DNA of 64,000 nt, from contig NC_054081.1 in the NCBI RefSeq assembly GCF_017562075.2, positions 21,000,941-21,064,940 on the forward strand, read 5' to 3'. Within the stretch, counting starts at the first letter, position 1, and every line of letters starts with the position of its first letter. Shown piece by piece: positions 23,493 to 33,351 of the stretch. Source of the DNA: Anopheles merus. Taxonomy: Eukaryota; Arthropoda; Insecta; Diptera; Culicidae. The position numbers and the translations under genes are program-made. The notes below the pieces were generated by a model, which did no database searches, was not told the DNA's origin, and saw nothing but the letters and a program-made list of their open reading frames with translations.

Positions 23493-25973
23493 TCATCGCT
23501 TAGTATGACATACACTCTTTCGCTCGTCTTTCATGTTAATGCGTTCATGTGCATGCTTAAGTTTACGCTTAAAAAATTCATGTACATAATTCATGTCCAC
23601 TTCGATTCCCAAATGGTTAGTGGCGACAGCTTTCATAAGCCGCAATACATTAATGTATCGTTCGAAAGGAATTTTTGTTCCAGCCGAACCGTCCCAGCTG
23701 CACGTAGCAAAGATTTTTTTTTCAAATAAAATATTTATAGCCTGGTGTAGCCTATTGTTAGCATCTTGACGGTCGATCTCAGAATCAATTTTGTGTAGAT
23801 AAGAATAGAAAAAAAATTCATCAGCTCCTAATCTTTGTTCAACGTCATCGAACTCTTGAAGGCTCGATACAACAGTGAGTTGAAAGGCCTGATTATTTCT
23901 GCGCGTTCCTTGCATTGGTTGTACGATGGAAAGTATGTCCATCGTATAAACCAAAATTTGTGCGTTACGAGCATCCAACCTAATGAGCGTATTCCGGCAG
24001 CGCATGCAACAATTATGTCCATGGCACTCGGAGGGCAATGGCATACTTGGGGAATCCAAACTCCCTGCAACTGTGTCACGCAAAAGCACAGCTGAAGCCA
24101 ACGGTTGCTGTCGCCCGACAATACCAGTCGGTTCTGGTTGTGCAGCAGACACCGTCGGCTCGTTCTCGTTAAAACAAGCCGATGTGTTTTGCAATTGTGA
24201 ATCAGCCGCATCAACACTCATATCATCTGACACGAGTGAGTCGAGCAGCTGTGCCACAACTGCATCATCACCACCGGAAGCCGCCGCTTGCAACGACGAA
24301 TGGGCAGTTGAGCTCGGCTGCAGCTCCCCGATGCGTCGAGCGATTCCGGGCGGTCGAGCCGCAACAGCAACACGACCACCAGCAGCCGCTTGCACCGTTG
24401 AACGTGCAGCCGAACTCGGCTGTTGTCCGTCGTTGCGTCGAGCGATATCGGGTGGCCGTGTCACACTAGCAACTCCACCACCGGAAGCCGCTTGCAACGA
24501 CGAATAAACAGCTGAACTCGGCTGTTGTCCTTCGATGAGTCGAACGGTACCGTGTGGCCGTGTCACAACAGCAACACCACCACCGGAAGCCGATTGCACT
24601 GTTGAACATCTAGCTGAGTTCGGCTGTAGTCCGTCGTTGCGCCGAGCGATACCGGGTGGCTGTGTCACACTAGCAACACCACCACCAGAAACCGCTTGCA
24701 CCGTTGAACGTGCAGCTGAACTCGGCTGTTGTCCGTCATTGCGCCGAGCGATTCCGGGCGGCCGTGCCCCAACAGCAACGCCACCACCGGAAGCCGCTTG
24801 CAACGACGAATGGACAGCTGAACTCGGCTGTTGTTCGTCGATGCGTCGAACGGTTCCGGGCGGCCGTGCACCAACAACAACACTTCCACCGGCAGCCGCT
24901 TGCAACGACGAATAGGCAGCTGAACTCGGCTGCAGATCACCGATGTGTCGAGCGATTCCGGGCGGCCGTGCCCCAACAGCAACGCCACCACCAGAAGCCG
25001 CTTGCACCGTTGAACGTGCAGCTGAACTCGGCTGTTGTCCGTCAATGCGTCGAACGGTACCGGGCGGCCGCATCACAGTAGCAACACGACCACCAGCAGC
25101 CGCTTGCACCGTTGAACGTGCAGCTGAACTCGGCTGTTGTCCGTCGATGCGTCGAACTGTACCGGGCGGCCGTGCACCAACAACAACACTTCCACCGGCA
25201 GCCGCTTGCAACGACGAATAGGCAGCTGAACTCGGCTGCAGATCACCGATGTGTCGAGCGATTCCGGGCGGCCGTGCCCCAACAGCAACGCCACCACCAG
25301 AAGCCGCTTGCACCGTTGAACGTGCAGCTGAACTCGGCTGTTGTCCGTCGATGCGTCGAACTGTACCGGGCGGCCGCATCACAGTAGCAACACGACCACC
25401 AGCAGTCGCTTGCACCGTTGAACATGCAGCTAAACTCGGCTGTTGTCCGTCGTTGCGTCGAGCGATACCGGGTGGCCGTGTCACAGTAGCAACGCCACCA
25501 CCAGAAACCGCTTGCATCGGCGAATATACAACTGAACTCGGCTGCTGGTCCCCAATGCGTCGAACAGTTCCGGACGGCAGTGTCACAACAGTAACACCAC
25601 CACCAGCAGCTACTTGCAACGGCGAATATGCTACTGAAGTCGGTTGCTGCTCACCAAGGCGTCGGACGATTTCAAACGGCAGTGTCACAACCGTATCACA
25701 ACCACCAGCAGTCGCTTGCACCGTTGGACTTGCAGCCGTACTCGGCTGTTGTCCATCGTTGCGTTGCTCTGTTACGGTTGGCCGTGTCACAAGAGCAACA
25801 CTACCACCGAATGCAGCCGACACCGTTGATGAAGCAGATGCCGTGGCTAGTTGTCCCTCTTCAAAACGCGTAACTGCTCGCACATCTATACAAGCCGGGA
25901 TCCGGCCTAAACAAAACAACAGTTCATCCCGGTCTCCTTCAACTAGACGCGCTTCGTTCCCCGGTGAAGACAT
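23493..25973 (-). CDS. 34-residue-repeat protein with DUF4806-like C-terminal domain (H2 second gene)
   Basis: An intact 826-residue frame. I chose the ATG at 25973 (MSSPGNEARL) because a splice acceptor (TTATGTGCAG) lies just upstream and a GTAAGT donor about 60 bp further, implying a 5'-UTR intron; the frame also stays open up to 25997. After about 37 residues comes an array of sixteen repeats of 34 residues, core GQQPSSAARSTVQAASGGG then a V-rich part and RPPG(T/I)(V/A)RRID. An acidic linker follows, then a Cys-rich CHGHNCCMRCRN, then about 130 residues with LQEFDDVEQRLGADEFFFY and CSWDG...GTKIPFERYINVLRLMKA. The last part fits the DUF4806 domain of arthropod TE-linked proteins. Function is unknown. 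A DNA-binding accessory role like plant TNPA is inference. Confidence 0.8.
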   Translation of the reverse strand: MSSPGNEARLVEGDRDELLFCLGRIPACIDVRAVTRFEEGQLATASASSTVSAAFGGSVALVTRPTVTEQRNDGQQPSTAASPTVQATAGGCDTVVTLPFEIVRRLGEQQPTSVAYSPLQVAAGGGVTVVTLPSGTVRRIGDQQPSSVVYSPMQAVSGGGVATVTRPPGIARRNDGQQPSLAACSTVQATAGGRVATVMRPPGTVRRIDGQQPSSAARSTVQAASGGGVAVGARPPGIARHIGDLQPSSAAYSSLQAAAGGSVVVGARPPGTVRRIDGQQPSSAARSTVQAAAGGRVATVMRPPGTVRRIDGQQPSSAARSTVQAASGGGVAVGARPPGIARHIGDLQPSSAAYSSLQAAAGGSVVVGARPPGTVRRIDEQQPSSAVHSSLQAASGGGVAVGARPPGIARRNDGQQPSSAARSTVQAVSGGGVASVTQPPGIARRNDGLQPNSARCSTVQSASGGGVAVVTRPHGTVRLIEGQQPSSAVYSSLQAASGGGVASVTRPPDIARRNDGQQPSSAARSTVQAAAGGRVAVAARPPGIARRIGELQPSSTAHSSLQAAASGGDDAVVAQLLDSLVSDDMSVDAADSQLQNTSACFNENEPTVSAAQPEPTGIVGRQQPLASAVLLRDTVAGSLDSPSMPLPSECHGHNCCMRCRNTLIRLDARNAQILVYTMDILSIVQPMQGTRRNNQAFQLTVVSSLQEFDDVEQRLGADEFFFYSYLHKIDSEIDRQDANNRLHQAINILFEKKIFATCSWDGSAGTKIPFERYINVLRLMKAVATNHLGIEVDMNYVHEFFKRKLKHAHERINMKDERKSVCHTKR
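24245..25862 (-). repeat. 102-bp coding minisatellite, 16 units
   Basis: Units of 34 codons. The outer units (1-4 and 15-16) match the outer units of the H3 copy one to one, while the inner units differ in number and order. Units 5-6-7 and 8-9-10 are nearly identical triplets, so expansion went by three-unit blocks. The H3 copy has 11 units. Long open frames on the opposite strand exist only because the unit length is divisible by three. Confidence 0.9.
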
Positions 25974-26322
25974 GATGTTTTTGCTGCACATAAACACAAA
26001 AAGGTATTAATTTTATGGTTGTTTAACTTTTTATCACAATTACTTACACTTTCTATCTTTTTATTTCAGTAATACCCTGTAAACTGTAACATATATCGAT
26101 TTATAACACTGTCCTAATGCTGTTGTAAACGTTTTGAAGCAGGTTTTGTGAATGATGCGCTGTCAGCCTAATAAAAAATGGATGTGTAAAAATGACACGC
26201 ACACTATTACCTTAGCATGCGGCTCGAAAGAACACGAACACATTGACAACTGCAGAGCTCACCGTGCGTTGCGGGTGGGGTGGGGGAGGGCTCGCATGAG
26301 TGGGTAACTCATTGGTCGAAGG
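25974..26322. other. 5' flank of repeat-protein gene and right terminal block of H2
   Basis: Contains the inferred 5'-UTR intron (acceptor at about 25991, donor near 26044) and about 150 bp without recognisable signals. The conserved H-family terminal block (26216-26322) follows, with GAAAGAACACGAACACATTG, a G-rich run GGGTGGGGTGGGGGAGGG and the end CTCATTGGTCGAAGGG. Confidence 0.5.
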
Positions 26323-26334
26323 GACACTGTATTT

Positions 26335-26455
26335 CGACAGCGTCACTCAAATCACTCAAAAAATACACTCATTTTGCCGGACGGGACTGTATTTCGCTAG
26401 CGTCACTCAAATCACTCAAAAAATACACTCATTTTGCCGGACGAGTAGCGCAGGC
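26335..26455. repeat. 62-bp minisatellite, two units between H2 and H3
   Basis: Two tandem units of GCGTCACTCAAATCACTCAA + AAAATACACTCATTTTGCCG + GACGG, joined by ACTGTATTTCGCTA. The same unit recurs at 35699-35745 (inverted), 36606-36655 and 36699-36872. Confidence 0.8.
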
Positions 26456-27200
26456 GTAAGTTAGTGCAGATGTAAGTTCCACGCAAACAATGAGACCCCA
26501 AATTTTGAGTGATTCAGGCCGAGGGGTATGAATGTGTGTGTCTTCTTTCAGCAATCTCAACAACTTGGAGCTGCTCGTCACATCGTGTTGTCTCGCTTAG
26601 ACTACAGCATCGAACCATCGATCCGTATGCCCCCCTCCTACGCGTAAAAAAAAACAGGACAGCGCGACGCTTTGCCGGAGATGGTTGTGCGCGTTTTTTT
26701 CTAAGTTCCTCGCGCAGTGTTTGTGCGCTGGTGCGCATTTCGTTCAAAGTCTCGTGCGCCAGTGTGTTTTAGTAAAGTGTGAAGTGAATAAACAGTGTGC
26801 ACAGACGCACATGCAGTGCAGGCATCGACAGGCAAAGTTTGACGTTTCGAATGTTGATGTTTTAATCCCTTTGATTCTGCGTGATAATGTGTAAAAAAAC
26901 TTGTTTTTGTGAAGTGTTTTAATGAGTTTAGTGTTACTTCGACGTGCATAGTTAGTTGAAGTATGAAAAGTGTTGGAAAACAAAGAGTTGTAGTGATATG
27001 TATGCCTGTTTGTACATCGGCCAAAGTGGTAAACAACATGTTGCATCGAGGTATAAGCTCTTTTTGCAAATGCAAAAGTATTATGCCATACCTAAATATT
27101 ATGTAAGATATGTGAGAAAAGTGTTTGTATTTATGATTTACATGCGTTGTTCCATTTCCCTCCCCACCCATCCATTTGTGTACCGATAAAATAATAATAA

Positions 27201-27413
27201 GCCGGTCTCATGGTACAGTCGTCAACTCGCACGACTTAACACATGCCCGTCATGGGTTCAAGTCCTGAATAGACCGTGCCCCTATACGTACGACTGACAA
27301 TCCTGCTATGGGGAGTAATAAAAAAAAGTCACTGAAAGCCATCCCCACAAGTGGGTATAGGCCAGGCCTTGACCGACAACGGTTGTTGAGCCAAAATAAT
27401 AATAATAATAATA
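27201..27413 (+). mobile_element. SINE200-like element in H3, (AAT)n tail
   Basis: Box A TGGTACAGTCG and box B GGTTCAAGTCC, with the same body as the 8440 copy but an (AAT)n tail. The matching position in the other H copies (7811-7830, ACCGGTAAAATAATAAAAATCG) is empty. The flanking AATAATAA-type sequence could be the target duplication but merges with the tail. Confidence 0.85.
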
Positions 27414-27429
27414 AAAATCGTGGCAAATT

Positions 27430-28600
27430 GTTGTGAACGTAATGTGTTTTATGTGCGGCTAGTTAATTTCGCTGCCGTGTTTAGCATACCGGACATGCAG
27501 ATCGTGGGGTTTGCGGACGCCAAACGAAATCCGAGGTGCAGCAATAACCGGGATCGAACGTGTACATTGGCTGGTCCGTCTTGGCTTTGTGATGAGCGGG
27601 TCGATCCGAACTTACCGGGTCAGAGTCATCCGTAAGTGACCAGTAGTCGTTCGGGTTGACCCGAAAGGTACAAGTAGGTAAAGTAGGTCGAAGCACCGGG
27701 TCGGAAATGCTTATACTTTTACGTACCTACTGATAATTCGGTTGACCCAAACTCGCTGCACCCACAGGTCGAATTTGATTCCTAATGTGATCTAGCAACC
27801 CTTACTGCAACCATGGTTCGGGATCGATTCCGTCAGACTCGGGATCGTATCGTAAAATTAATCGTGTGACCCACCCCAAGTATAGCTGAACCCACGAGAG
27901 CAGTAAGGACAGTTAATACTTTTGTTAGAAACCCGATTATGAATGCCCGCCTGGCTGGTTGAATGCGGTCTACAAGATGAGGGAGCATTACCAGACTGTT
28001 TCGTAATCTAGACGCTTGTTTCGTAATCTAGAAGCTGATGGCAATTATGAAGAGCAAGCCGTGTGGCCTCCGTCAGATGTACTCGAGTCACACCAAAGCC
28101 TGAATATTCAAGCGAGACCACCATACAATGCATGCATAAATTATATTATGGCATTACATAAACGATCAAATTTTATTATGAGCGTGATTATTAAAATCTA
28201 AATTAAAACAGTTCGATCTGGATATAGTATATACAGTAAACTTTTAATAAATAATTTGAAATTTAACAAACCCTGTTTTCCATACAAACGCATGCTTTTA
28301 AATTGAACTGTCAACCAAGTATCAAATGTTCAATTAAAAAACATGCCAACTAATAAGCGTTCAACTACACTCAGAATTCAATAGTTGAACGTTTTTTAAG
28401 TTGGATTGCTTTTTAGTTGAACGCTTGATAGTTGGCTGACAGTTCAATTTAAAAGCATGCGTTTGTATGGGAATACCGGTTTTTGAAAATTTCACAAAAT
28501 TCTCATGGCCTGCAGAGAAAAAAATCATTATTTTTTGTATGGAAAAACGTGTCAACTAAAAAGCACATATTCAACAGTCAGGATCCACGTATAGATCCAT
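27430..28600. other. H3 leader, noncoding
   Basis: Aligns with 7840-8435 and 8655-9450. Contains a diverged tract with GGGTCGATCCGAACTTACCG and TACTTTTACGTACCTACTGA that is shared by all H leaders. It holds an inverted pair around 28360-28450 (TTCAACTA...TAGTTGAAC) that could fold. No gene. Confidence 0.5.
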
Positions 28601-28604
28601 AGTA

Positions 28605-31600
28605 CTTACTTATCCGGCACTACAACCGCTTTGCGGTCTTGGCCTGCCTCAGGAGTGTCCGAAACCGCTCACGGTCTCGCGCCTTCGTCTGCCAGTCCGT
28701 TATCCCGGCCTTAATGGCGGACGCCTCCACGCCATCTTGCCACCTCAATTTGGGCCTACCACGCCTCCTCTGTCCTTGTGGACGGCCTAAAAAGACTTTA
28801 CGGGCTGGGTCGTCCGTTTCCATGCGTATAACATGGCCAGCCCACCGGAGCCTGGCGAGCTTTATACGCTGTACGACAGTGAGGTCGCCGTACATCTCGT
28901 ATAGCTCGTCATTATAGCGGCTCCTCCATTGTCCTTCCACACATACGGGGCCAAGTATCCTTCTGAGCATCTTCCTCTCGAACGCGGCTAAGAGGGTTTC
29001 GTCAGATTTGGACAGTGTCCATGTCTCAGAGGCGTATGTGAGTACTGGTACTATATAGGTACTATATAGTCCCAGCTTCGTCCGTCGCGACAGGTTCTTT
29101 GAGGTGAACTGATTTTTCAGGCTGTAGAATGACCGGTTGGCAGCCAGCATCCTTGCGCGCAACTCAGCTTCCATGCTGTTGTCGTTGCTGACCTTTGACC
29201 CAAGATAGGTGAATTGTGGGACGACTTCAAAAGTGCGTTCACCTATCTGTACGTCACACCTACGTAGATTCGGATTATTTATTGGTAGGTCCGCTGATGT
29301 TGCCACCATCAGTTTGGTCTTTGCCTCGTTTATCTGCAATCCGAGGCTCTCTGCCGCCTGCTCAATCCCTTGGTAGGCTTCTGCTACATAGGAGAGCCGC
29401 AGACCAATGATGTCTATATCATCAGCGTATGCCAGGATCTGGGTTGACTTATAGAAGATGGTTCCCGTAGTCTCCACCCTCGAGTCGCGGATGGCCCTCT
29501 CCAGCACCAGGTTGAATAAGAGACAAGCAAGCCCGTCCCCCTGGCGCAGACCCTTGGTGGTAGCAAAAGGTCCTGAGAGTTTTCCATCCACCCTCACCTG
29601 GCATGTGACGTTGGTCATAGTCATTCTAACTAGCCTTATCAGTTTGGCCGGGATTTCAAAAGAGCTCATAGCGTCATACAGTTTTACCCTGGCTATGCTA
29701 TCATATGCGGCTTTGAAGTCAATGAAGAGATGGTATGTGTCGTGTCTGTATTCAGCCATCTTCTCCAAGATCTGCCGCATGGTGAAGATCTGATCAGTGG
29801 TTGATTTTCCGTTTCGGAATCCTCTTTGATAGTTTCCGACTATCTCTTCGACGTGCGGGACAAGGCGATCCTGAAGGATCAGGGAGAATATTTTATAGGC
29901 GGTATTCAACACCGTAATACCCCTGTAGTTGTTGCAGTCCAACCTGTCTCCCTTCTTGTATATGGGGTAGATGATGCCGAGATTCCAATCACAAGGCATC
30001 GATTCGCTATCCCACACCTCAGTAACAATTTGATGAATCTGGTTTTCTAGTCGTGCACCTCCATTCTTGACCAGTTCGGCTGCAATTCCGTCGGTTCCGG
30101 GTGCCTTGTTATTTTTCAGCCGACGGATAGCCTTTCGTGTTTCTTCTATGCTAGGTGGCAGTAGCATGTCACCATCTGCTAGTGGCGCTTCTAGCTGTTC
30201 GCTAAACTGGTCATTGAGTAGTTCATCAAAGTACTGAGCCCACCGCGAGAGGACCTCTGGCTGGTTACTGACCAGATCTCCATCCTTGTTGCGACAGCAG
30301 GTTACCTTAGGTACAACGTTGTTTCGGTGACCTGCTATCGCTTGGTAAAACTTTCGTGTCGGTCCGTACGCCTCTCTGGTTTGCTCGAGTTCCCGCATGT
30401 TTTGCTCTTCCAAAGCATGCTTCTTGGAGCGGTGAACTCTTTTCTCTTCGCGTCTGAGCCGTAAATATTCCTCTGCGCATGCCCGCGTTCTATGCCGTTG
30501 CTGCATTGCTCGGTATGCAGTATTCTTACGTTCGGTCACTTGTCTGCATTCATCGTCGAACCAGCCAGATTTGGTGTTGCCACGACGTGGTGGGAGTATA
30601 TTTCTTGCACAGTTTATTATTTTTGTTTTTAGAGCGTTCCACCTCTCGCTCGTAGTTTCATAACTGTTTTCTGGTAGTAGAGACTCGTCTAAAGCGGCTT
30701 TGAATTCCTGTTGGACAGTAATGTCCCTTAGAGAGTCCGTGTTGAGCCGAGGCTGCGTGTTTTCTCCACCCCCATTGGCGCGGGGGCGGGCGATTCTACA
30801 ACGTATCACTAAGCCAACCAAGTAGTGATCGGAATCGATATTGGCTCCTCGATATGTTCTGACATTTAACAGACTCGACTGTCGTCGGCGGCTTATTAAC
30901 ACGTGGTCGATCTGGTTGAAGGATTCGCCATCCGGGTGCGCCCACGTCATTTTGTGGATGTCCCTCCGCGCAAATTTGGTACTTCCTACAACCAGATTGT
31001 TCGCTGCGACGAACTGGACCAATCTACTACCATTATCGTTACTGTGCTCATGCAGACTGTGACAGCCAGTGTATTGGCGGTACATTGGCTCCCTACCGAC
31101 TTTTGCGTTGAAGTCCCCCAGGATGATTTTGAGGTCATGCCTGGGGCACGCATCTACGATTCTAGAGAGGCGGCCGTAAAAAAGGTCCTTCTCCTCTTCC
31201 TCTTTATCTTCGGTAGGGGCGTGAACGTTTATGAGGCTTATATTGAAGAATTTGCCTCGCATGCGCAGGGTGCATAGCCTATCGTTTATAGCCTTGAAAT
31301 CCATGATTGCGGGTTTCAACCGGGGACCTACGGCGAAACCCGTTCCGAGCACGCGGTGGCGGTCGTGGCAGCTGTAGTAAATGTCGTAGCAATGCTTACC
31401 ACGCCTGTTCTGCACACCGTTCCCTAGCCACCGAATCTCTTGTAGAGCTACGAGGTCCATGCTCAGTGTGGCTAGGGCATCATCAAGTTTTTTCAAGGCT
31501 CCGGCTTCGCTTAGAGTGCGTACGTTCCATGAGCCCATTTTAAGAGTAGTCCTGGGGCATTGCGTAGGGTCGGTATCGTTGGTTCCGTTTCGATGATTCC

Positions 31601-31936
31601 TGGTGCTTTCCGTAGTCTATAAATCCATGGGACTGGGTGACTGGCCCCACGCCCACGTGACCGTTTTGTTTAGCGTCGGGTTGCCCCCCCCCCGACGTTC
31701 AGGCACCCAGTTTCCCGGGATACCCACCCCCCTCCTGGTTCGCCATATGCCACCATCCGCCCAAGGGGTTGGGTAAGCCCGTGTACCCAAGCTTGGATAT
31801 GTGGTGACACATGTTACCACTCTGCACGACGAGGACGTGTCGAAATAGGAGTTGGATGGGAGAGCCTGTATTATCCCTCAAAGGGGCTTCGGATCCCATC
31901 CCATTACAGAGCTAAGTAGGCAATCTATCCATATGG
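28605..31936 (-). mobile_element. Full-length RTE-like non-LTR retrotransposon
   Basis: A 3.33 kb insertion in minus orientation, flanked by a perfect 13-bp duplication TAGATCCATAGTA (28592-28604 and 31937-31949). The 3' end carries short TAAG repeats (GTGCCGGATAAGTAAG). About 400 bp precede the ORF as 5' leader. It sits in the first coding exon of the H3 transposase, and the uninterrupted site is at about 9445-9455. The intact ORF and perfect duplication indicate a recent insertion. Confidence 0.9.
28620..31538 (-). CDS. RTE-type endonuclease-reverse transcriptase, intact
   Basis: A 972-residue single ORF of the size expected for the RTE group. N-terminal AP-type endonuclease: WNVRTL (residues 4-9), LQEIRW (about 34-39), GDFNAKVG (about 141), QIDHVLIS and SDHYLV (about 230-240). 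Reverse transcriptase: NNKAPGTDGIAAELVK, IYPIYKKGDRLDCNNYRGI, FIDFKAAYDSI, LRQGDGLACLLFNL, and the catalytic LAYADDIDII. The C-terminal tail is basic, with RRRGRPKLRWQDGVE. No stop or frameshift. It nicks target DNA and primes reverse transcription from the nick. The start MGSWNVRTL is close to the expected domain border, and a start further upstream is blocked by a stop. The clade assignment is from motif style. Confidence 0.88.
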   Translation of the reverse strand: MGSWNVRTLSEAGALKKLDDALATLSMDLVALQEIRWLGNGVQNRRGKHCYDIYYSCHDRHRVLGTGFAVGPRLKPAIMDFKAINDRLCTLRMRGKFFNISLINVHAPTEDKEEEEKDLFYGRLSRIVDACPRHDLKIILGDFNAKVGREPMYRQYTGCHSLHEHSNDNGSRLVQFVAANNLVVGSTKFARRDIHKMTWAHPDGESFNQIDHVLISRRRQSSLLNVRTYRGANIDSDHYLVGLVIRCRIARPRANGGGENTQPRLNTDSLRDITVQQEFKAALDESLLPENSYETTSERWNALKTKIINCARNILPPRRGNTKSGWFDDECRQVTERKNTAYRAMQQRHRTRACAEEYLRLRREEKRVHRSKKHALEEQNMRELEQTREAYGPTRKFYQAIAGHRNNVVPKVTCCRNKDGDLVSNQPEVLSRWAQYFDELLNDQFSEQLEAPLADGDMLLPPSIEETRKAIRRLKNNKAPGTDGIAAELVKNGGARLENQIHQIVTEVWDSESMPCDWNLGIIYPIYKKGDRLDCNNYRGITVLNTAYKIFSLILQDRLVPHVEEIVGNYQRGFRNGKSTTDQIFTMRQILEKMAEYRHDTYHLFIDFKAAYDSIARVKLYDAMSSFEIPAKLIRLVRMTMTNVTCQVRVDGKLSGPFATTKGLRQGDGLACLLFNLVLERAIRDSRVETTGTIFYKSTQILAYADDIDIIGLRLSYVAEAYQGIEQAAESLGLQINEAKTKLMVATSADLPINNPNLRRCDVQIGERTFEVVPQFTYLGSKVSNDNSMEAELRARMLAANRSFYSLKNQFTSKNLSRRTKLGLYSTYIVPVLTYASETWTLSKSDETLLAAFERKMLRRILGPVCVEGQWRSRYNDELYEMYGDLTVVQRIKLARLRWAGHVIRMETDDPARKVFLGRPQGQRRRGRPKLRWQDGVEASAIKAGITDWQTKARDRERFRTLLRQAKTAKRL

Positions 31937-31949
31937 TAGATCCATAGTA

Positions 31950-32820
31950 GGCAACGATAAAATGCATCATGCTGAATTGTTTGAAGAGAGTAGTGAAGCT
32001 GAGTCAAGTAATATTCAGACAGCAACGTCAAATGTAGAGTTCAGTGAACACCCCCATTGTGGTAAGTGCAAAATTAAAAATTTAAATTTGTGACCAATGG
32101 AAATTAAACACAATTACAATACTTATTTTTTATCTACTCTTTGCAGAGAACCATCCTTGTCCATTTGATGAATACATCTTGCAAGAAGAATACGTCAGTC
32201 ATTTGATTACTATCGATGCATTCGACGATGCGGAAGTACATGAAGAGGTCGACGAAGATTAAGATGAAGCTGAGGAAACTATTCACAGTACACAAGAGTC
32301 TCAACACGACGAGGAACCATTTGATGAGCTTATTCGAAATTGATCATTAAAAACATACTAAACACTTCAAGCTCTAAATCGACTATTAGACATTTTACGT
32401 AAAAAACGGACTATCAGCTGCCGAAAGTTGCGTGCACGTTGCTTAAGACAAGGCAATGTGGAAAAGAAACGTACCCCCTATAGCAGGGGGAGAATTTTGA
32501 TTCCCTGGGGTACGATCGGTTCTCAAGGATCACTTTCGGTAAGAAAGCAATAGTATTAAATACGATGGTTACTTTTTATTAATATTATTTTTTTTTTGTC
32601 TGCATTTTGTATTTTTACAGCGATGTGCCACCAAGAGTCAGCAAATTTTCGTTGAACCTCTTCAATTGATGGACTTCCACTGCACAAGAGCACTGGAAAA
32701 CAGTTTTGGCCCATATTAATGAGCATTCAAGAAATGCCGGAAGTTCCAGTATTGATGGTTGGCAACTTTTTTGGTGAATCGAAACCAAAGATATGAAGCG
32801 TAAATTAGTAGCTAATTAAA
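31950..32820 (+). pseudogene. TNP2-like transposase of H3, decayed
   Basis: Remnants of exon 1 (31970-32060), exon 2 (32147-32540) and exon 3 (32620-32790). It has stops at DED-stop-DEA (near 32260) and RN-stop-SLK (near 32341). Sequence equivalent to H2 21570-22935 is deleted, including the second catalytic Asp and the Glu. It preserves six T at the site where H2 has five, and LPK-type sequence at the H2 frameshift, so it is useful for judging the H2 defects. Confidence 0.8.
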
Positions 32821-33351
32821 CAGGTAACAGCAGTTTAGTGTTTGTTCCATTTCTTAGAACATTTAATAATTAGAGGTAAAAAGTAATTTAAACTATTTTT
32901 TAGAAATAAAATCGAGCATATGAAATTGATTGGAAGTTCGTTTTTTTTTATTTTCAGCCTTTTTTATTCACATGTTAATACTATGTACTAACGATGTTCG
33001 TTTTATCACTGTCTTAGAATCATAAATGTTTGTAAATCGATATGTTTCTGTTGCATGAAACAAAATAGAAAAAAGGTTTAAGTAAACGTTTCATTACATA
33101 TAATTATCACAACCAGAGTTATCACATAAATATTCCTTTGTTTTCTTGTAGTTCTAAAATATGTTTACCCTGATATTTCCCGATCACAGTAAGTGATTTA
33201 ATTTTCACATTCGATAAAACAAAAGTAAACCGAAAAAAATTAAATAAATATCATAGCATATTTACATTTTTCGTTATTCTATTCCGATTTGATCTCATTA
33301 GATAATAATAGAGTTTATACACATGTTTAAAAAACAGTAATTCATCGCTCA

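Larger units (their letters stand above)
18408..26322. mobile_element. H2: large two-gene DNA transposon, EnSpm/CACTA-like
   Basis: A 7.9 kb element from CCACGCAAACAATGAGG (18408) to CTCATTGGTCGAAGGG (26322). The two ends are an imperfect inverted repeat sharing CAATGAG. Inside are a long noncoding leader with a SINE, a spliced TNP2-like DDE transposase on plus (20680-22805) and a repeat/DUF4806-like gene on minus (23493-25973), transcribed towards each other. ACA flanks both ends (18405-18407 if the third C is counted in the end, and 26323-26325), compatible with a 2-3 bp duplication, but this is weak. It is the only near-complete autonomous-type copy in the window. Confidence 0.6.

Noticed and set aside
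24182..26010. Long open frames on the plus strand opposite the repeat-protein gene (up to 253 codons)
   Set aside because: They arise because the 102-bp unit has no stops in several frames; no homology, no conserved start, and the minus frame alone contains the DUF4806-like domain.
27430..27720. Possible second tRNA-like SINE (GGGATCGAACGTG and TGGTTAGCATACC words)
   Set aside because: No properly spaced box A/box B pair in one orientation; shared by all H leaders, so probably part of H itself.
31617..31899. Short minus-strand frames upstream of the RTE ORF considered as an ORF1
   Set aside because: 67 and 66 codons in different frames with no recognisable domain; treated as 5' leader.
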